A stretch of 64,000 bases of DNA, from NCBI GenBank assembly GCA_963811805.1, contig CAWESU010000001.1, positions 992,001 through 1,056,000 of the forward strand, written 5' to 3'. Numbering within the stretch: position 1 is the first letter of the stretch; every line of letters begins with the position of its first letter. The DNA comes from DAHUXN01 sp963811805. GTDB taxonomy: Bacteria; Acidobacteriota; Terriglobia; Acidiferrales; UBA7541. Under the pieces are notes generated by a model that was not told where the DNA came from, did no database searches, and saw only the letters and a program-made list of their open reading frames with translations. A program made the translations under genes and the position numbers. Below, one piece after another: positions 51,552 through 59,764 of the stretch.

Positions 51552-52826
51552 TTACGCGCGGTGGACGATTTTGCCGGCGACGATGGTGGCCACGGGGCCG
51601 CCGCGGAATTTGCGGCCGTCGAAGGGCGTATTGCGTGAACGGCTAGGGGATTCAGCAGCGCGGTATGTCCACTCACGATCCATCGAAAATATGGTGATGT
51701 CCGCAGCAGAGTTCTCCGCGAGGGCCCGGTTCTTCCCATTCTTGCCCAGGACATGAGCAGGGCCTGTGGAGAACAATTCCACCATGCGCATCAGCGAAAT
51801 GCGTTTGGTGTGCACCAGTTCGCTGAGCGCGAGAGCGATGGCCGTTTCAAAGCCTAGAATGCCAAAAGGCGCGCGATCGAATTCCACGTCTTTGCTGGCG
51901 GGATGATGAGGCGCGTGATCCGTGGCGATGGCGTCGACGGTGCCGTCGGCCAAACCTTCGAGGAGCGCGTCACGATCTTCGCGCGAGGCGAGCGGCGGAT
52001 TCATCTTGAAGTGCGAGTCATACTGCACATCTTCGTCGATGAGCGTGAAATGATGCGGCGTCACTTCGCAGGTGACGGCAAGGCCGCGGCGCTTGGCCGA
52101 GCGGACATGCTCCAGCGAGCCGCGGGTCGACATGTGCGCGATGTGCAGGCGCGCGCCGCTGAGCAGAGCAATTTCCACGTCCCGGCCAGCGCAGATCGAT
52201 TCCGCTGCGGCGGGCATGCCTTTCAGTCCCAGGCGGATTGAGCGCGGGCCCTCGCGCATCACGCCTCCGGCGGCGAGCGAGGAATCCTCGCAGTGGTCGA
52301 TCACAGGCATTCCGAGCGGCCCGCAATAATCCATCACTTGGCGAAGAAGCCGGGCGGAAGCGATGGGCTTGCCATCGTCGCTGACGGCCACAGCGCCGGC
52401 TTGCTGCATGGCGGCGATTTCCGCGAGCTGCTCGCCCTTGCTTTCTTTGGATGCCGCGCCGATGGGCCAGACGTGCACCGCGGAGACCGCCGCCGCGCGT
52501 TCCATGATGGAGCGCGTTACGGAGGCGTTGTCATTCACCGGCTGGGTGTTGGGCATGGGGCAGACGGCAGTGAAGCCGCCGCGCGCTGCAGACTGCGTGC
52601 CGGATTCAATGGTTTCGGAGATTTCGCCGCCGGGTTCGCGCAGATGGCAGTGCAAGTCAATGAATCCGGGAGCGACGATGCAGCCGGCGGCGTCGAGTGA
52701 AAGCGCGTCCGCAGCGGAAATGGACGGAACGAGCTTGGCGATTTTGCCTTTATCGATCAGCACATCGAGGCGCGCGTCGGTCTTGGACGATGGATCGATG
52801 ATGCGGCCGTTTTTAATGAGAAGCAT
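51552..52826 (-). CDS. pyrC: dihydroorotase
   Basis: PyrC cyclises carbamoyl-aspartate to dihydroorotate. The 424-residue protein is the class I multifunctional-type dihydroorotase: GFIDLHCHLREPGGEISETI (metal-binding HxH), GGFTAVCPMPNTQPVNDN, VIDHCEDSSL, LHIAHMSTRGSL, ATDHAPHHPASKDVEF (catalytic Asp) and GKNGKNRALAENSAADITIF. The start overlaps the end of pyrB by 14 bases. Confidence 0.96.
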   Translation of the reverse strand: MLLIKNGRIIDPSSKTDARLDVLIDKGKIAKLVPSISAADALSLDAAGCIVAPGFIDLHCHLREPGGEISETIESGTQSAARGGFTAVCPMPNTQPVNDNASVTRSIMERAAAVSAVHVWPIGAASKESKGEQLAEIAAMQQAGAVAVSDDGKPIASARLLRQVMDYCGPLGMPVIDHCEDSSLAAGGVMREGPRSIRLGLKGMPAAAESICAGRDVEIALLSGARLHIAHMSTRGSLEHVRSAKRRGLAVTCEVTPHHFTLIDEDVQYDSHFKMNPPLASREDRDALLEGLADGTVDAIATDHAPHHPASKDVEFDRAPFGILGFETAIALALSELVHTKRISLMRMVELFSTGPAHVLGKNGKNRALAENSAADITIFSMDREWTYRAAESPSRSRNTPFDGRKFRGGPVATIVAGKIVHRA

Positions 52827-53799
52827 GCGCGGAATCCTTTGCGTGATCTTGCGGCTCAGTGGAACCGGCGACGAGTTCGAAAAGCAGGGCCATGCGAACG
52901 GCGAGACCGTTCGTCACCTGCTCGAGTACGCACGATTGCAGGCTGTCGGCGACCGCGGGATCGATTTCCAGGCCGCGGATCATCGGCCCGGGGTGCAGGA
53001 CAATGGCGTCCGGGCGAGCGAGGCGCAAGCGCGCCGGCGTCAGTTGATAGCGAAGAATGTACTCGTCCGCTGAAAGCGACGGTTCGTGGAGGCGTTCCTG
53101 CTGAATGCGTAACGCCATGACGACCTCAGCGCCGTCGATGGCTTCCTCGAGGCGCGGAACCCGGCGAATATTCGGCGCGAGGCATTCCAACTCGCGAGGA
53201 AGCCACATAGCGGGACCGCAGAGCGTGATATGCGCGCCAAATTTCGTGAGCAGATGGATGTTCGAGCGAGCGACGCGGCTGTGCAAAATGTCGCCGATGA
53301 TGGTGATCTTGCAGCCGTCGAGTTTGCCGCGGCGGTCGCGGATAGTCAGCGCGTCCAGCAGGCCCTGGGTTGGGTGTTCGTGGGTGCCGTCGCCGGCGTT
53401 GATGACGGGCACGTCGAGGCGGCGAGAGACGAATTCCGCGGCGCCGGAAGAACTGTGGCGTATGACGAAGGCGTCAGGCTTCATTGCGTCAAGAGTGCGG
53501 ACCGTGTCGATCAGCGATTCGCCCTTTTTCAGGCTGGAAGATTCGGCCTGCAGGCTCATCGTGTCTGCGCCCAGCCGCGAGGCCGCGGTGGCGAAACTGA
53601 TGCGCGTGCGCGTGGAGTTTTCGAAAAAGGCCAGGGCGATGGTTTTGCCGCGCAGGGTAGCGAGTTTTTTCAGCGGATAGCGCTGGAATTCCTGGAAAGG
53701 CTTCGCCTGATCAAGAAGGAAGGTAATCTGCTCGCGGTTCAGCGGCTCGATGGCCAGCAAATGATGGAAACGGTGCGACACAATCTCCCTCGGTTGCAA
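52813..53799 (-). CDS. pyrB: aspartate carbamoyltransferase catalytic subunit
   Basis: PyrB joins carbamoyl phosphate and aspartate. The 328-residue protein has the phosphate-binding FFENSTRTRISFATAASRLG, SLKKGESLIDTVRTLDAM, VINAGDGTHEHPTQGLLDAL, KITIIGDILHSRVARSNIHL, VMALRIQQERL and HPGPMIRGLEI. The annotated start is TTG; a GTG seven codons later is an alternative. It lies 24 bases after pyrR and overlaps pyrC. Confidence 0.96.
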   Translation of the reverse strand: MQPREIVSHRFHHLLAIEPLNREQITFLLDQAKPFQEFQRYPLKKLATLRGKTIALAFFENSTRTRISFATAASRLGADTMSLQAESSSLKKGESLIDTVRTLDAMKPDAFVIRHSSSGAAEFVSRRLDVPVINAGDGTHEHPTQGLLDALTIRDRRGKLDGCKITIIGDILHSRVARSNIHLLTKFGAHITLCGPAMWLPRELECLAPNIRRVPRLEEAIDGAEVVMALRIQQERLHEPSLSADEYILRYQLTPARLRLARPDAIVLHPGPMIRGLEIDPAVADSLQSCVLEQVTNGLAVRMALLFELVAGSTEPQDHAKDSAHASH

Positions 53800-53823
53800 A
53801 CTCCCAATTCAGATGCCCTTCGT

Positions 53824-54372
53824 TCAGTCCACACGATCCATAACCATGACGCGCTCCTCATGGTCGATCTCCTGGAGGCGGACTTCGATAATCTCGGCGT
53901 CGGATGTCTCGACGGTGCGACCCACGAAAGTCGCTTCGACGGGCAATTCGCGATGCCCGCGATCAACGAGCACGCAAAGACGTATGCGCCGCGGGCGGCC
54001 GAGGTCGAATAAGCCGTTCATGGCGGCGCGGACGGTGCGCCCAGTGTAAAGCACGTCGTCGACAAGCAGCAGGTCGCGATCATCAACCGGAAACGGGATT
54101 TCGCTCGATTGAACGACGGGCTGCGGCGCGACGGTCGATAAGTCATCGCGGTAAAGAGTGATGTCAAGCGTGCCGACGGGAACTTCGGCCTTCGAAGAGG
54201 CGCGAATGGACTTCGCCAGGCGTTCCGCAAGTGGAATGCCGCGGCGGCGGACGCCGATCAAAGCCAAATCTTTGGCGCCAGCAGTCTTTTCGACGATTTC
54301 GTGCGCCAGTCGCTCAAGTGTCCTGCGAATTTCATCCGCGGACATGAGTTGGCGCCTTTCAACGATGCGCAT
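53824..54372 (-). CDS. pyrR: PyrR: pyrimidine operon regulator / uracil phosphoribosyltransferase
   Basis: PyrR binds pyr mRNA in response to UMP and also has uracil phosphoribosyltransferase activity. The 182-residue protein shows LMSADEIRRTLERLAHEIVE, LIGVRRRGIPLAERLAKSI, LDITLYRDDLS, the PRPP loop LLLVDDVLYTGRTVRAAMN and VLVDRGHRELPVEATFVGR. The ATG at 54372 matches family length and has AGGATAG 9 bases upstream; the ATG at 54345 would give a shorter form. It leads pyrB-pyrC. Confidence 0.93.
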   Translation of the reverse strand: MRIVERRQLMSADEIRRTLERLAHEIVEKTAGAKDLALIGVRRRGIPLAERLAKSIRASSKAEVPVGTLDITLYRDDLSTVAPQPVVQSSEIPFPVDDRDLLLVDDVLYTGRTVRAAMNGLFDLGRPRRIRLCVLVDRGHRELPVEATFVGRTVETSDAEIIEVRLQEIDHEERVMVMDRVD

Positions 54373-54458
54373 ACAGCCGACTATCCTAACACAACGGACA
54401 GCCTCGCCCGGCGCGGGGATTTTGCCAAAATCGGGCTTCAGTCGCGCCAAACGAACTG

Positions 54459-54486
54459 TTGCAGTTTAAAGAGCGCGTGGTAGACT
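54459..54486 (+). promoter_or_regulatory. pyrD promoter, leaderless arrangement
   Basis: TTGCAG, a 16-base spacer and TAGACT. The GTG start of pyrD lies 7 bases after the -10 box. Confidence 0.5.
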
Positions 54487-54493
54487 GCGTCGC

Positions 54494-55432
54494 GTGAGCT
54501 CGCCCGCAAGCGCCCGGCGGCCCACGGACGTGGTCCTCAGCGTCCGTATAGGTACCCTCCTCCTTTCCAACCCTGTAATTGCCGCCAGCGGAACCTTCGG
54601 CTACGGTATCGAGTTTGCCCACCTCGTTGACCTGAATTCTCTCGGCGGAATCGTGGTCAAGGGCCTTTCCGCGAAGCCGATGGAAGGCGCTCCCGCGCCG
54701 CGCCTCTGCGAAACTTCTGGCGGAATGCTGAACGCCGTAGGACTGCAGAACATCGGCGTGCGCGCATTCGTCGCGGAAAAGCTTCCCGAGCTGCAGAAGT
54801 ACCGCACAGCCATCGTCGCAAACGTGTTTGGGCACACCGTCGCGGAATATTGCGAGGTAGTGCAAGTGCTCGAGGGTGCCGAGGGCGTTGCCGCGTATGA
54901 GCTGAATATCTCCTGTCCGAATGTCGATTGCGGCGGAGCGGAATTCGGCGCCAGCCCGGCTCTGGCTGCGGAGGTAGTGGCCGCGGCGCGAAAGGTCTCG
55001 CACAGGCCGCTGTGGGTGAAGCTGGCTCCGAACGCCGACGTTCGAGCGATCGCGCGGGCGGTCGAGGCAGCCGGGGCGGATGCTCTGACCGTGGCGAACA
55101 CCTACCCAGCAATGAGCCTGGACGCCCGGACAGGTCGATCCCGGCTGGGTAGATTGAGCGGAGGGCTATCGGGCCCGGCGATTAAGCCGCTGACCCTTAG
55201 GCTAGTTTATGAGGTTTCACGGGTTGTCCGAATACCCATAATCGGCTTAGGGGGAATTCAGACAGGCGAGGACGCGGCAGAGTATTTGCGAGCCGGGGCG
55301 ACTGCAATTCAGGTCGGAACGGCCCATTTTTCCGACCCGAGGGCCAGCGAGCGCGTGGTGGAAGAGCTGCGGCACCACTGTACTGAGTTAACCTATCATA
55401 ATATCAGTGAGTTACGGAACGGTGTCGAGTGA
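54494..55432 (+). CDS. pyrD: dihydroorotate dehydrogenase, class 1B catalytic subunit type
   Basis: The 312-residue FMN enzyme oxidises dihydroorotate to orotate. It shows NPVIAASGTFGYGIEFAHLV, GGIVVKGLSAKPMEGAPAPR, LCETSGGMLNAVGLQNIGV, NISCPNVDCGG with the catalytic Cys of the 1B class, PLWVKLAPNADVRAIARAVE, GGLSGPAIKPLTLRLVYEVS and GLGGIQTGEDAAEYLRAGAT. No pyrK (FeS/FAD subunit) is adjacent. It opens the rightward arm of the pyrimidine regulon. Confidence 0.95.
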   Translation: MSSPASARRPTDVVLSVRIGTLLLSNPVIAASGTFGYGIEFAHLVDLNSLGGIVVKGLSAKPMEGAPAPRLCETSGGMLNAVGLQNIGVRAFVAEKLPELQKYRTAIVANVFGHTVAEYCEVVQVLEGAEGVAAYELNISCPNVDCGGAEFGASPALAAEVVAAARKVSHRPLWVKLAPNADVRAIARAVEAAGADALTVANTYPAMSLDARTGRSRLGRLSGGLSGPAIKPLTLRLVYEVSRVVRIPIIGLGGIQTGEDAAEYLRAGATAIQVGTAHFSDPRASERVVEELRHHCTELTYHNISELRNGVE

Positions 55433-55502
55433 AGTTGACTTCGGAATCAGTGAAGATATGTCTTGAGGCCTCCGTGCGGGTATAGTAGAATATTTGTTGA
55501 TT

Positions 55503-56027
55503 ATGAAAGACTTAACAAAATTTGTTGCAAAGGTCGATCCGATGCGTTCGGTGATATTGGCCACGGTCGCGGCACTGGTTTTGTTCGCTGCGGGCAGGTC
55601 GACAGCGCACGTCGAGGGCAACGGCCCAGTGGCTCCGGGCGGCCAGGCGCTGCTGCGGCCTCCGCTTGCCACACCGAACCCGGCGCTTGGTGATAAGCCG
55701 CTACGCAGCTTCGTGTGCCTGTCCAGTTGGTACGGGGGAGACTTCGACGGACAGCTGACCGCAGACGGGGAGATCTATGACATGTACGGCCAGACCGCGG
55801 CGCACCCCACCTTGCCGTTGGGCTCTGTGGTTCGCGTGATGAATCTGAGGACCCGCAAGAGCGCGATTGTGCGAATTAACGACCGGGGCCCCTACGTTGC
55901 TGGACGAGACCTTGACGTTTCCTACCAGGTTGCTAGAGAATTGGGCTTCGTACACCGCGGGACTGCCCGAGTGAGGGTGGAACTGCTCAAGGTGCCCCCA
56001 TCGAAAGCGACGCATCCCGTAAACTGA
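55503..56027 (+). CDS. RlpA-like double-psi beta-barrel septal protein
   Basis: The 174-residue protein has an N-terminal hydrophobic signal (SVILATVAALVLFAAGRSTA) and an RlpA-type double-psi beta-barrel: SSWYGGDFDGQLTADGEIYD, MYGQTAAHPTLPLGSVVRVM, NDRGPYVAGRDLDVSYQVAR, ELGF. The YGG...TADGE and ND-RGP-Y motifs with the catalytic Asp match lytic transglycosylases that cleave denuded peptidoglycan at the septum. The SPOR domain is absent. It sits between pyrD and pyrF, and its TGA overlaps the probable CTG start of pyrF. Confidence 0.85.
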   Translation: MKDLTKFVAKVDPMRSVILATVAALVLFAAGRSTAHVEGNGPVAPGGQALLRPPLATPNPALGDKPLRSFVCLSSWYGGDFDGQLTADGEIYDMYGQTAAHPTLPLGSVVRVMNLRTRKSAIVRINDRGPYVAGRDLDVSYQVARELGFVHRGTARVRVELLKVPPSKATHPVN

Positions 56028-56755
56028 TCGTAGCACTGGACTTCCCAGACGTAAATCAATCTATTCGATTCATCCGCCGGATTCGCGGCAGAATTGGCCT
56101 CGTCAAAATCGGCAGCCAGTTGTTCACGGCTGAAGGACCAGAGGCAGTCCGCCGAATCGCGAAGCTGGTTCCCGGCATATTCCTTGACCTGAAGTTCTGC
56201 GATATCCCCAACACCGTGGCAGGCGCGGTGGAGGCCGCTGCAAGGCTGCCGGGAGTCCGGATGATGACCATCCATACGACGGGCGGACTGGCAATGCTGC
56301 GTGCCGCCAGGGCGGCGGTGAAGGGTGCCAAGAGGCCACCAATGCTCCTTGGGGTTACCGTCCTGACGAGTTTGGACGAGGCCGAATTGGTTAGGATAGG
56401 ACTGACAGGACCGGTCAGCGGAAGGGTGGCCGCGCTGGCGGCGATGGCAGAGACTGCAGGGATGGACGGAGTCGTCACCGCAGGCGAACACGTTCAGACG
56501 CTGCGGAAAGCACTCGGCAGCAAAATGGCGATCTTGGTTCCCGGTATTCGGCCGATAGATCCGAACAAGCCGAAGAAGCGCGGCGGCCAGGATGATCAGG
56601 CGCAAATTGCCACACCGTGTAATGCAACCCAGTGGGGCGCTGATTATCTGGTGGTGGGCCGGCCGATTACAGCTGCGCCGGACCCTGCGAAGGCCATGGA
56701 TGCGATCCTCCGGGAAATAGAGTTGGGCGAAAAGTACCGCACGGCTAAGCCCTGA
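56024..56755 (+). CDS. pyrF: orotidine 5'-phosphate decarboxylase, non-canonical start
   Basis: PyrF makes UMP. The 243-residue reading LIVALDFPDVNQSIRFIRRI, GLVKIGSQLFTAEGPEAV, the catalytic LDLKFCDIPNTVAGAV, TIHTTGGLAMLRAAR, GVTVLTSLDE, VVTAGEH, LVPGIRPIDPN and GADYLVVGRPIT is complete. No ATG, GTG or TTG occurs in this frame between the end of rlpA and the essential ALDFPD and VKIG motifs. The first such codon is TTG at 56120, after both. CTG at 56024, overlapping the rlpA TGA as CTGA, gives the family length and is proposed as the start. Confidence 0.88.
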   Translation: MIVALDFPDVNQSIRFIRRIRGRIGLVKIGSQLFTAEGPEAVRRIAKLVPGIFLDLKFCDIPNTVAGAVEAAARLPGVRMMTIHTTGGLAMLRAARAAVKGAKRPPMLLGVTVLTSLDEAELVRIGLTGPVSGRVAALAAMAETAGMDGVVTAGEHVQTLRKALGSKMAILVPGIRPIDPNKPKKRGGQDDQAQIATPCNATQWGADYLVVGRPITAAPDPAKAMDAILREIELGEKYRTAKP

Positions 56756-56808
56756 TCTCACTCTGAGCTTCAGCTAACTTACTGTTTCGCCGCGCCCTCG
56801 CCTCTCAA

Positions 56809-56838
56809 TTGACGAAACATACGAATGGCCCGTATAAT
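56809..56838 (+). promoter_or_regulatory. rplU promoter
   Basis: TTGACG, an 18-base spacer and a consensus TATAAT, 30 bases before the ATG. The best sigma-70-like promoter in the window; it probably drives rplU-rpmA and the genes beyond. Confidence 0.8.
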
Positions 56839-56868
56839 TGGGGATTCGCTTTTGCTTCAGGAGGCTGT

Positions 56869-57183
56869 ATGTACGCCGTGATTCGCAGTGGTGGAAAGCA
56901 GTACCGCGTTGCGCCGGGCGAGACGATCCGCGTCGAAAAGCTTGACGGCAAGGTCGGCGGGAAGGTGACCTTCGACGAGGTGCTCGCGGTCCACAATGAC
57001 AACAAGGAGTTGCTTGCCGGAGCAAATTCATCCAAAGCCAAAGTGACCGGCAAAATCGTTTCCCACGGGCGAGCCGCGAAGCATCTGGTGCTGAAGTACA
57101 AGCGCGGCGGACAATACAAGATCACGCGCGGACATCGGCAAGCGTTTACGGCGGTCGAAGTCAGCGACATTAAGGTGGAATAG
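56869..57183 (+). CDS. rplU: 50S ribosomal protein L21
   Basis: The 104-residue protein reads MYAVIRSGGKQYRVAPGETI, RVEKLDGKVGGKVTFDEVLA, HGRAAKHLVLKYKRGGQYKI, TRGHRQAFTAVEVSDIKV, a full L21. CAGGAGG precedes the ATG by 6 bases. rplU-rpmA-obgE order is widely conserved. Confidence 0.97.
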   Translation: MYAVIRSGGKQYRVAPGETIRVEKLDGKVGGKVTFDEVLAVHNDNKELLAGANSSKAKVTGKIVSHGRAAKHLVLKYKRGGQYKITRGHRQAFTAVEVSDIKVE

Positions 57184-57192
57184 AGGTTTTCT

Positions 57193-57489
57193 ATGGCGCA
57201 CAAAAAGGGTGGCGGTTCGTCGGTTAACGGGCGGGATTCGCACGGGCAGCGGCTGGGAATCAAGCGCTTCGGAGGCCAGCTGGTGAATGGCGGAAGCATT
57301 TTAGTGCGCCAACGAGGAACCCGTTACAAGCCCGGCAAAAACGTAGGTCGCGCCAAGGACGACACACTTTTTGCGTGCATTACCGGCGTGGTGCTGTTTG
57401 AGGACAAGGGCCAGAAAGGCCGTTACATTAGCGTTCTGCCTGCGGAAGAAAAAGCGGGCAAAGCTGCAGAAGCGCCTGCCAAGCAATAG
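57193..57489 (+). CDS. rpmA: 50S ribosomal protein L27
   Basis: The 98-residue protein reads MAHKKGGGSSVNGRDSHGQR, LGIKRFGGQLVNGGSILVRQ, RGTRYKPGKNVGRAKDDTLF. The N-terminus reaches the peptidyl-transferase centre and has no Firmicutes-type cleavable extension. It is 9 bases after rplU. Confidence 0.97.
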   Translation: MAHKKGGGSSVNGRDSHGQRLGIKRFGGQLVNGGSILVRQRGTRYKPGKNVGRAKDDTLFACITGVVLFEDKGQKGRYISVLPAEEKAGKAAEAPAKQ

Positions 57490-57579
57490 GCAACTTTCCG
57501 GCGCTCTATCTCTCTGTGCTTCTTTTGTATTTCCACCGAGCGGTATCGTATCCTCTCCCTGTCAACTGAAGGTGCAGAT

Positions 57580-58710
57580 GTGTTTGTCGACGAAGCGAAA
57601 ATTTGGGTCAAAGGCGGCGACGGCGGTAATGGGTGCGTCGCGTTCCGCCGCGAGAAATATGTGCCGCGAGGCGGGCCGTCCGGCGGCGACGGAGGCAACG
57701 GCGGCGACGTCATTCTTCAGTCGACGGAGCAGGAGAATACCCTTCTGCGCTATCGGTATAACCGCGAGTTTCGCGCGGACCGCGGGCGCCACGGCGAAGG
57801 CTCCAACTGCCATGGGCGCTCCGGCGTGGACACCGTGCTGACCGTGCCGGTAGGAACGCTGGTTTTCGACGAAGAAAGCGGCGAGAAGCTTTTCGACTTC
57901 AGCGAGGCCGGCCAGCAGTTTCGTGTGGCGCGTGGCGGGCGTGGGGGCCGGGGGAATTCGCATTTCACAAAGCCGTGGCATCAGGCTCCGCGCGAACACG
58001 AAGATGGCCAGCCGGGGGAGGAGCGGCGGCTGCGTTTGGAGCTGCGATTGCTGGCCGACGTGGGGCTGGTGGGATTTCCGAATGCAGGAAAATCGACTTT
58101 CATTTCGCGCATTTCCGCGGCCAAGCCAAAAATCGCAGATTATCCCTTCACGACGCTCGAGCCACATCTCGGCGTGGTTTCCGCAGATCCGGATGCGCCG
58201 CCTGGCACCGGGCGCACGTTTGTGGTCGCTGATCTGCCAGGGCTGATCGAAGGCGCGCACGAAGGGGCCGGGCTGGGAATTCGCTTCCTGCGCCACATCG
58301 ATCGCACGCGTTTGATCGCCCAGTTGGTTGACACGAGCGATGGGAACGAGCGCGACCCGATCCACGATTTTGAGATCATTCAGGGAGAATTGCGCGCGTT
58401 CAGCGAAGAGCTCATGAAGAAGCCACTGTTCGTGGTGGCGACGAAGCTCGACGCAACGACGAATCCTGAGCGCGTCGAACGTCTTCGCGAATTTGCAGCC
58501 CAACGCAAACTTCCGTTCTTCGCGATTTCCTCGGCTACTGGTGAGGGCGTGCAAACTCTGGTGAGAGCAATGGCCGATGCGCTCGAGCAGCTTCCGCGGC
58601 AAGCCGCATCGCGAGCGGAAGATCCTGATGCGGTCAGAACTTTGCCGGCAACCGATCAGGCAAGCACGGAAAGCACAGAAAGCGCCGGTGTGCCTCCGGA
58701 GGAGCGTTGA
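57580..58710 (+). CDS. obgE: Obg-family GTPase
   Basis: Obg is a ribosome-assembly and stress GTPase. The 376-residue protein has the glycine-rich Obg fold (WVKGGDGGNGCVAFRREKYV, GGPSGGDGGNGGDVI, RGGRGGRGNSHF) and the G domain (P-loop VGFPNAGKSTFISRISAA, DYPFTTLEPHLGVV, DLPGLIEGAHEGAGLGIRFL, VATKLDA, FAISSATGEGV). A C-terminal acidic tail replaces a full OCT domain. The GTG start follows AAGGTG. Confidence 0.96.
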   Translation: MFVDEAKIWVKGGDGGNGCVAFRREKYVPRGGPSGGDGGNGGDVILQSTEQENTLLRYRYNREFRADRGRHGEGSNCHGRSGVDTVLTVPVGTLVFDEESGEKLFDFSEAGQQFRVARGGRGGRGNSHFTKPWHQAPREHEDGQPGEERRLRLELRLLADVGLVGFPNAGKSTFISRISAAKPKIADYPFTTLEPHLGVVSADPDAPPGTGRTFVVADLPGLIEGAHEGAGLGIRFLRHIDRTRLIAQLVDTSDGNERDPIHDFEIIQGELRAFSEELMKKPLFVVATKLDATTNPERVERLREFAAQRKLPFFAISSATGEGVQTLVRAMADALEQLPRQAASRAEDPDAVRTLPATDQASTESTESAGVPPEER

Positions 58711-59381
58711 GCAAACGTGCTGCCAAGCGCGCGCGTGCCATTGCAGTTTTTGGCGGCACATTCGATCCGATTCACTGCGGCCATTTAGTTGTGGCCGGAG
58801 CAGCCGCGCGGCGGTTTCAGCTCGACGAGGTTTACTTTGTGCCTTCTTCCTGGCCTCCGCATAAGAAACGTCAGGAGCTGGCGGCTTTCGCGCACCGCTA
58901 TGCCATGGTCGCGCTGGCTTGTGCAGACAAGCCGCGATTTGTGCCGTCCCTTGCGGAGGCTCCTGATGAGGCGGACGCGCCACAAGTTTTTTATTCCGTC
59001 GACACGGTGCGGCGCTTCCGCGAACAACATCCCAACGACAAGATTTATTTCATCCTGGGAGCCGACTCGTTTTTGGAGATTCCGATTTGGTGGAGCTACG
59101 AGGCTTTGCTCGATTCTTGTGATTTCATAGTCGCAAGCCGTCCTGGCATTCGCCTGGAAGCGTTGCAACGGGTGATTCCGCCGCGCCTGCTCAGCGGGCA
59201 GAAAGGGCGTGGCCGGAACGCCATCGCACTTAGAAAATCGACAGTGCACTTGCTGACCAGCGTGGCATCGAATGTATCCTCGACCGATATTCGCCGCCGC
59301 TGCGAGCGTCGAACTTCAATTCATGCTCTTGTGCCACCGGCTGTGGAAGATTACATTCTTAGGCAGGCCCTTTACCGGTGA
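58707..59381 (+). CDS. nadD: nicotinate-nucleotide adenylyltransferase
   Basis: NadD adenylates nicotinate mononucleotide in NAD synthesis. The 224-residue protein has AIAVFGGTFDPIHCGHLVVA (nucleotidyltransferase HxGH-type motif), VYFVPSSWPPHKKRQELAAF, YFILGADSFLEIPIWWSYEA and the ISSTDIRRR-like NVSSTDIRRRCERR. The TTG start overlaps the Obg stop as TTGA. Its stop overlaps rsfS as GTGA. Confidence 0.95.
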   Translation: MSKRAAKRARAIAVFGGTFDPIHCGHLVVAGAAARRFQLDEVYFVPSSWPPHKKRQELAAFAHRYAMVALACADKPRFVPSLAEAPDEADAPQVFYSVDTVRRFREQHPNDKIYFILGADSFLEIPIWWSYEALLDSCDFIVASRPGIRLEALQRVIPPRLLSGQKGRGRNAIALRKSTVHLLTSVASNVSSTDIRRRCERRTSIHALVPPAVEDYILRQALYR

Positions 59382-59764
59382 ACCTGGATTCCTTACCCAA
59401 AAACGTACGCTGGGCGGTCGAAGCAGCTCAGAGCAAGAAAGCGACGGCGGTGACCGTCTTGTCGCTGGCAGGATTAGGGGCATTCTCTGAGTATTTTGTT
59501 ATCTGTTCGGCGGAAAGTGTGCGGCAGATCGAGGCCATCGGGGACGAAGTCGAACAGAACCTCCGCGCGGAAGGCCTGCGCTTGCCGCATCGCGAGGGGC
59601 GCGCCGGAACCGAATGGTTGTTGCTGGATTACGGAAGCTTCGTCGTTCACATCTTCAGCGAGAAAGCGCGCGCCTTTTACGATATTGAGCGGCTGTGGCG
59701 CACCGCCAAGCGTTTCGATATCCCTGAGCCAAGCCGATCGGCCGCGCCCGGTGGCGCATCATGA
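59378..59764 (+). CDS. rsfS: ribosomal silencing factor RsfS
   Basis: RsfS binds L14 and blocks subunit joining in starvation. The 128-residue protein has VEAAQSKKATAVTVLSLAGL, GAFSEYFVICSAESVRQIEA, REGRAGTEWLLLDYGSFVVH, IFSEKARAFYDIERLW, a complete family member. The GTG start overlaps the nadD stop, and the stop overlaps the next gene's ATG as ATGA. Confidence 0.95.
   Translation: MNLDSLPKNVRWAVEAAQSKKATAVTVLSLAGLGAFSEYFVICSAESVRQIEAIGDEVEQNLRAEGLRLPHREGRAGTEWLLLDYGSFVVHIFSEKARAFYDIERLWRTAKRFDIPEPSRSAAPGGAS

Noticed and set aside
57562..58983. 473-codon minus-strand frame
   Set aside because: Shadow of obgE and nadD.
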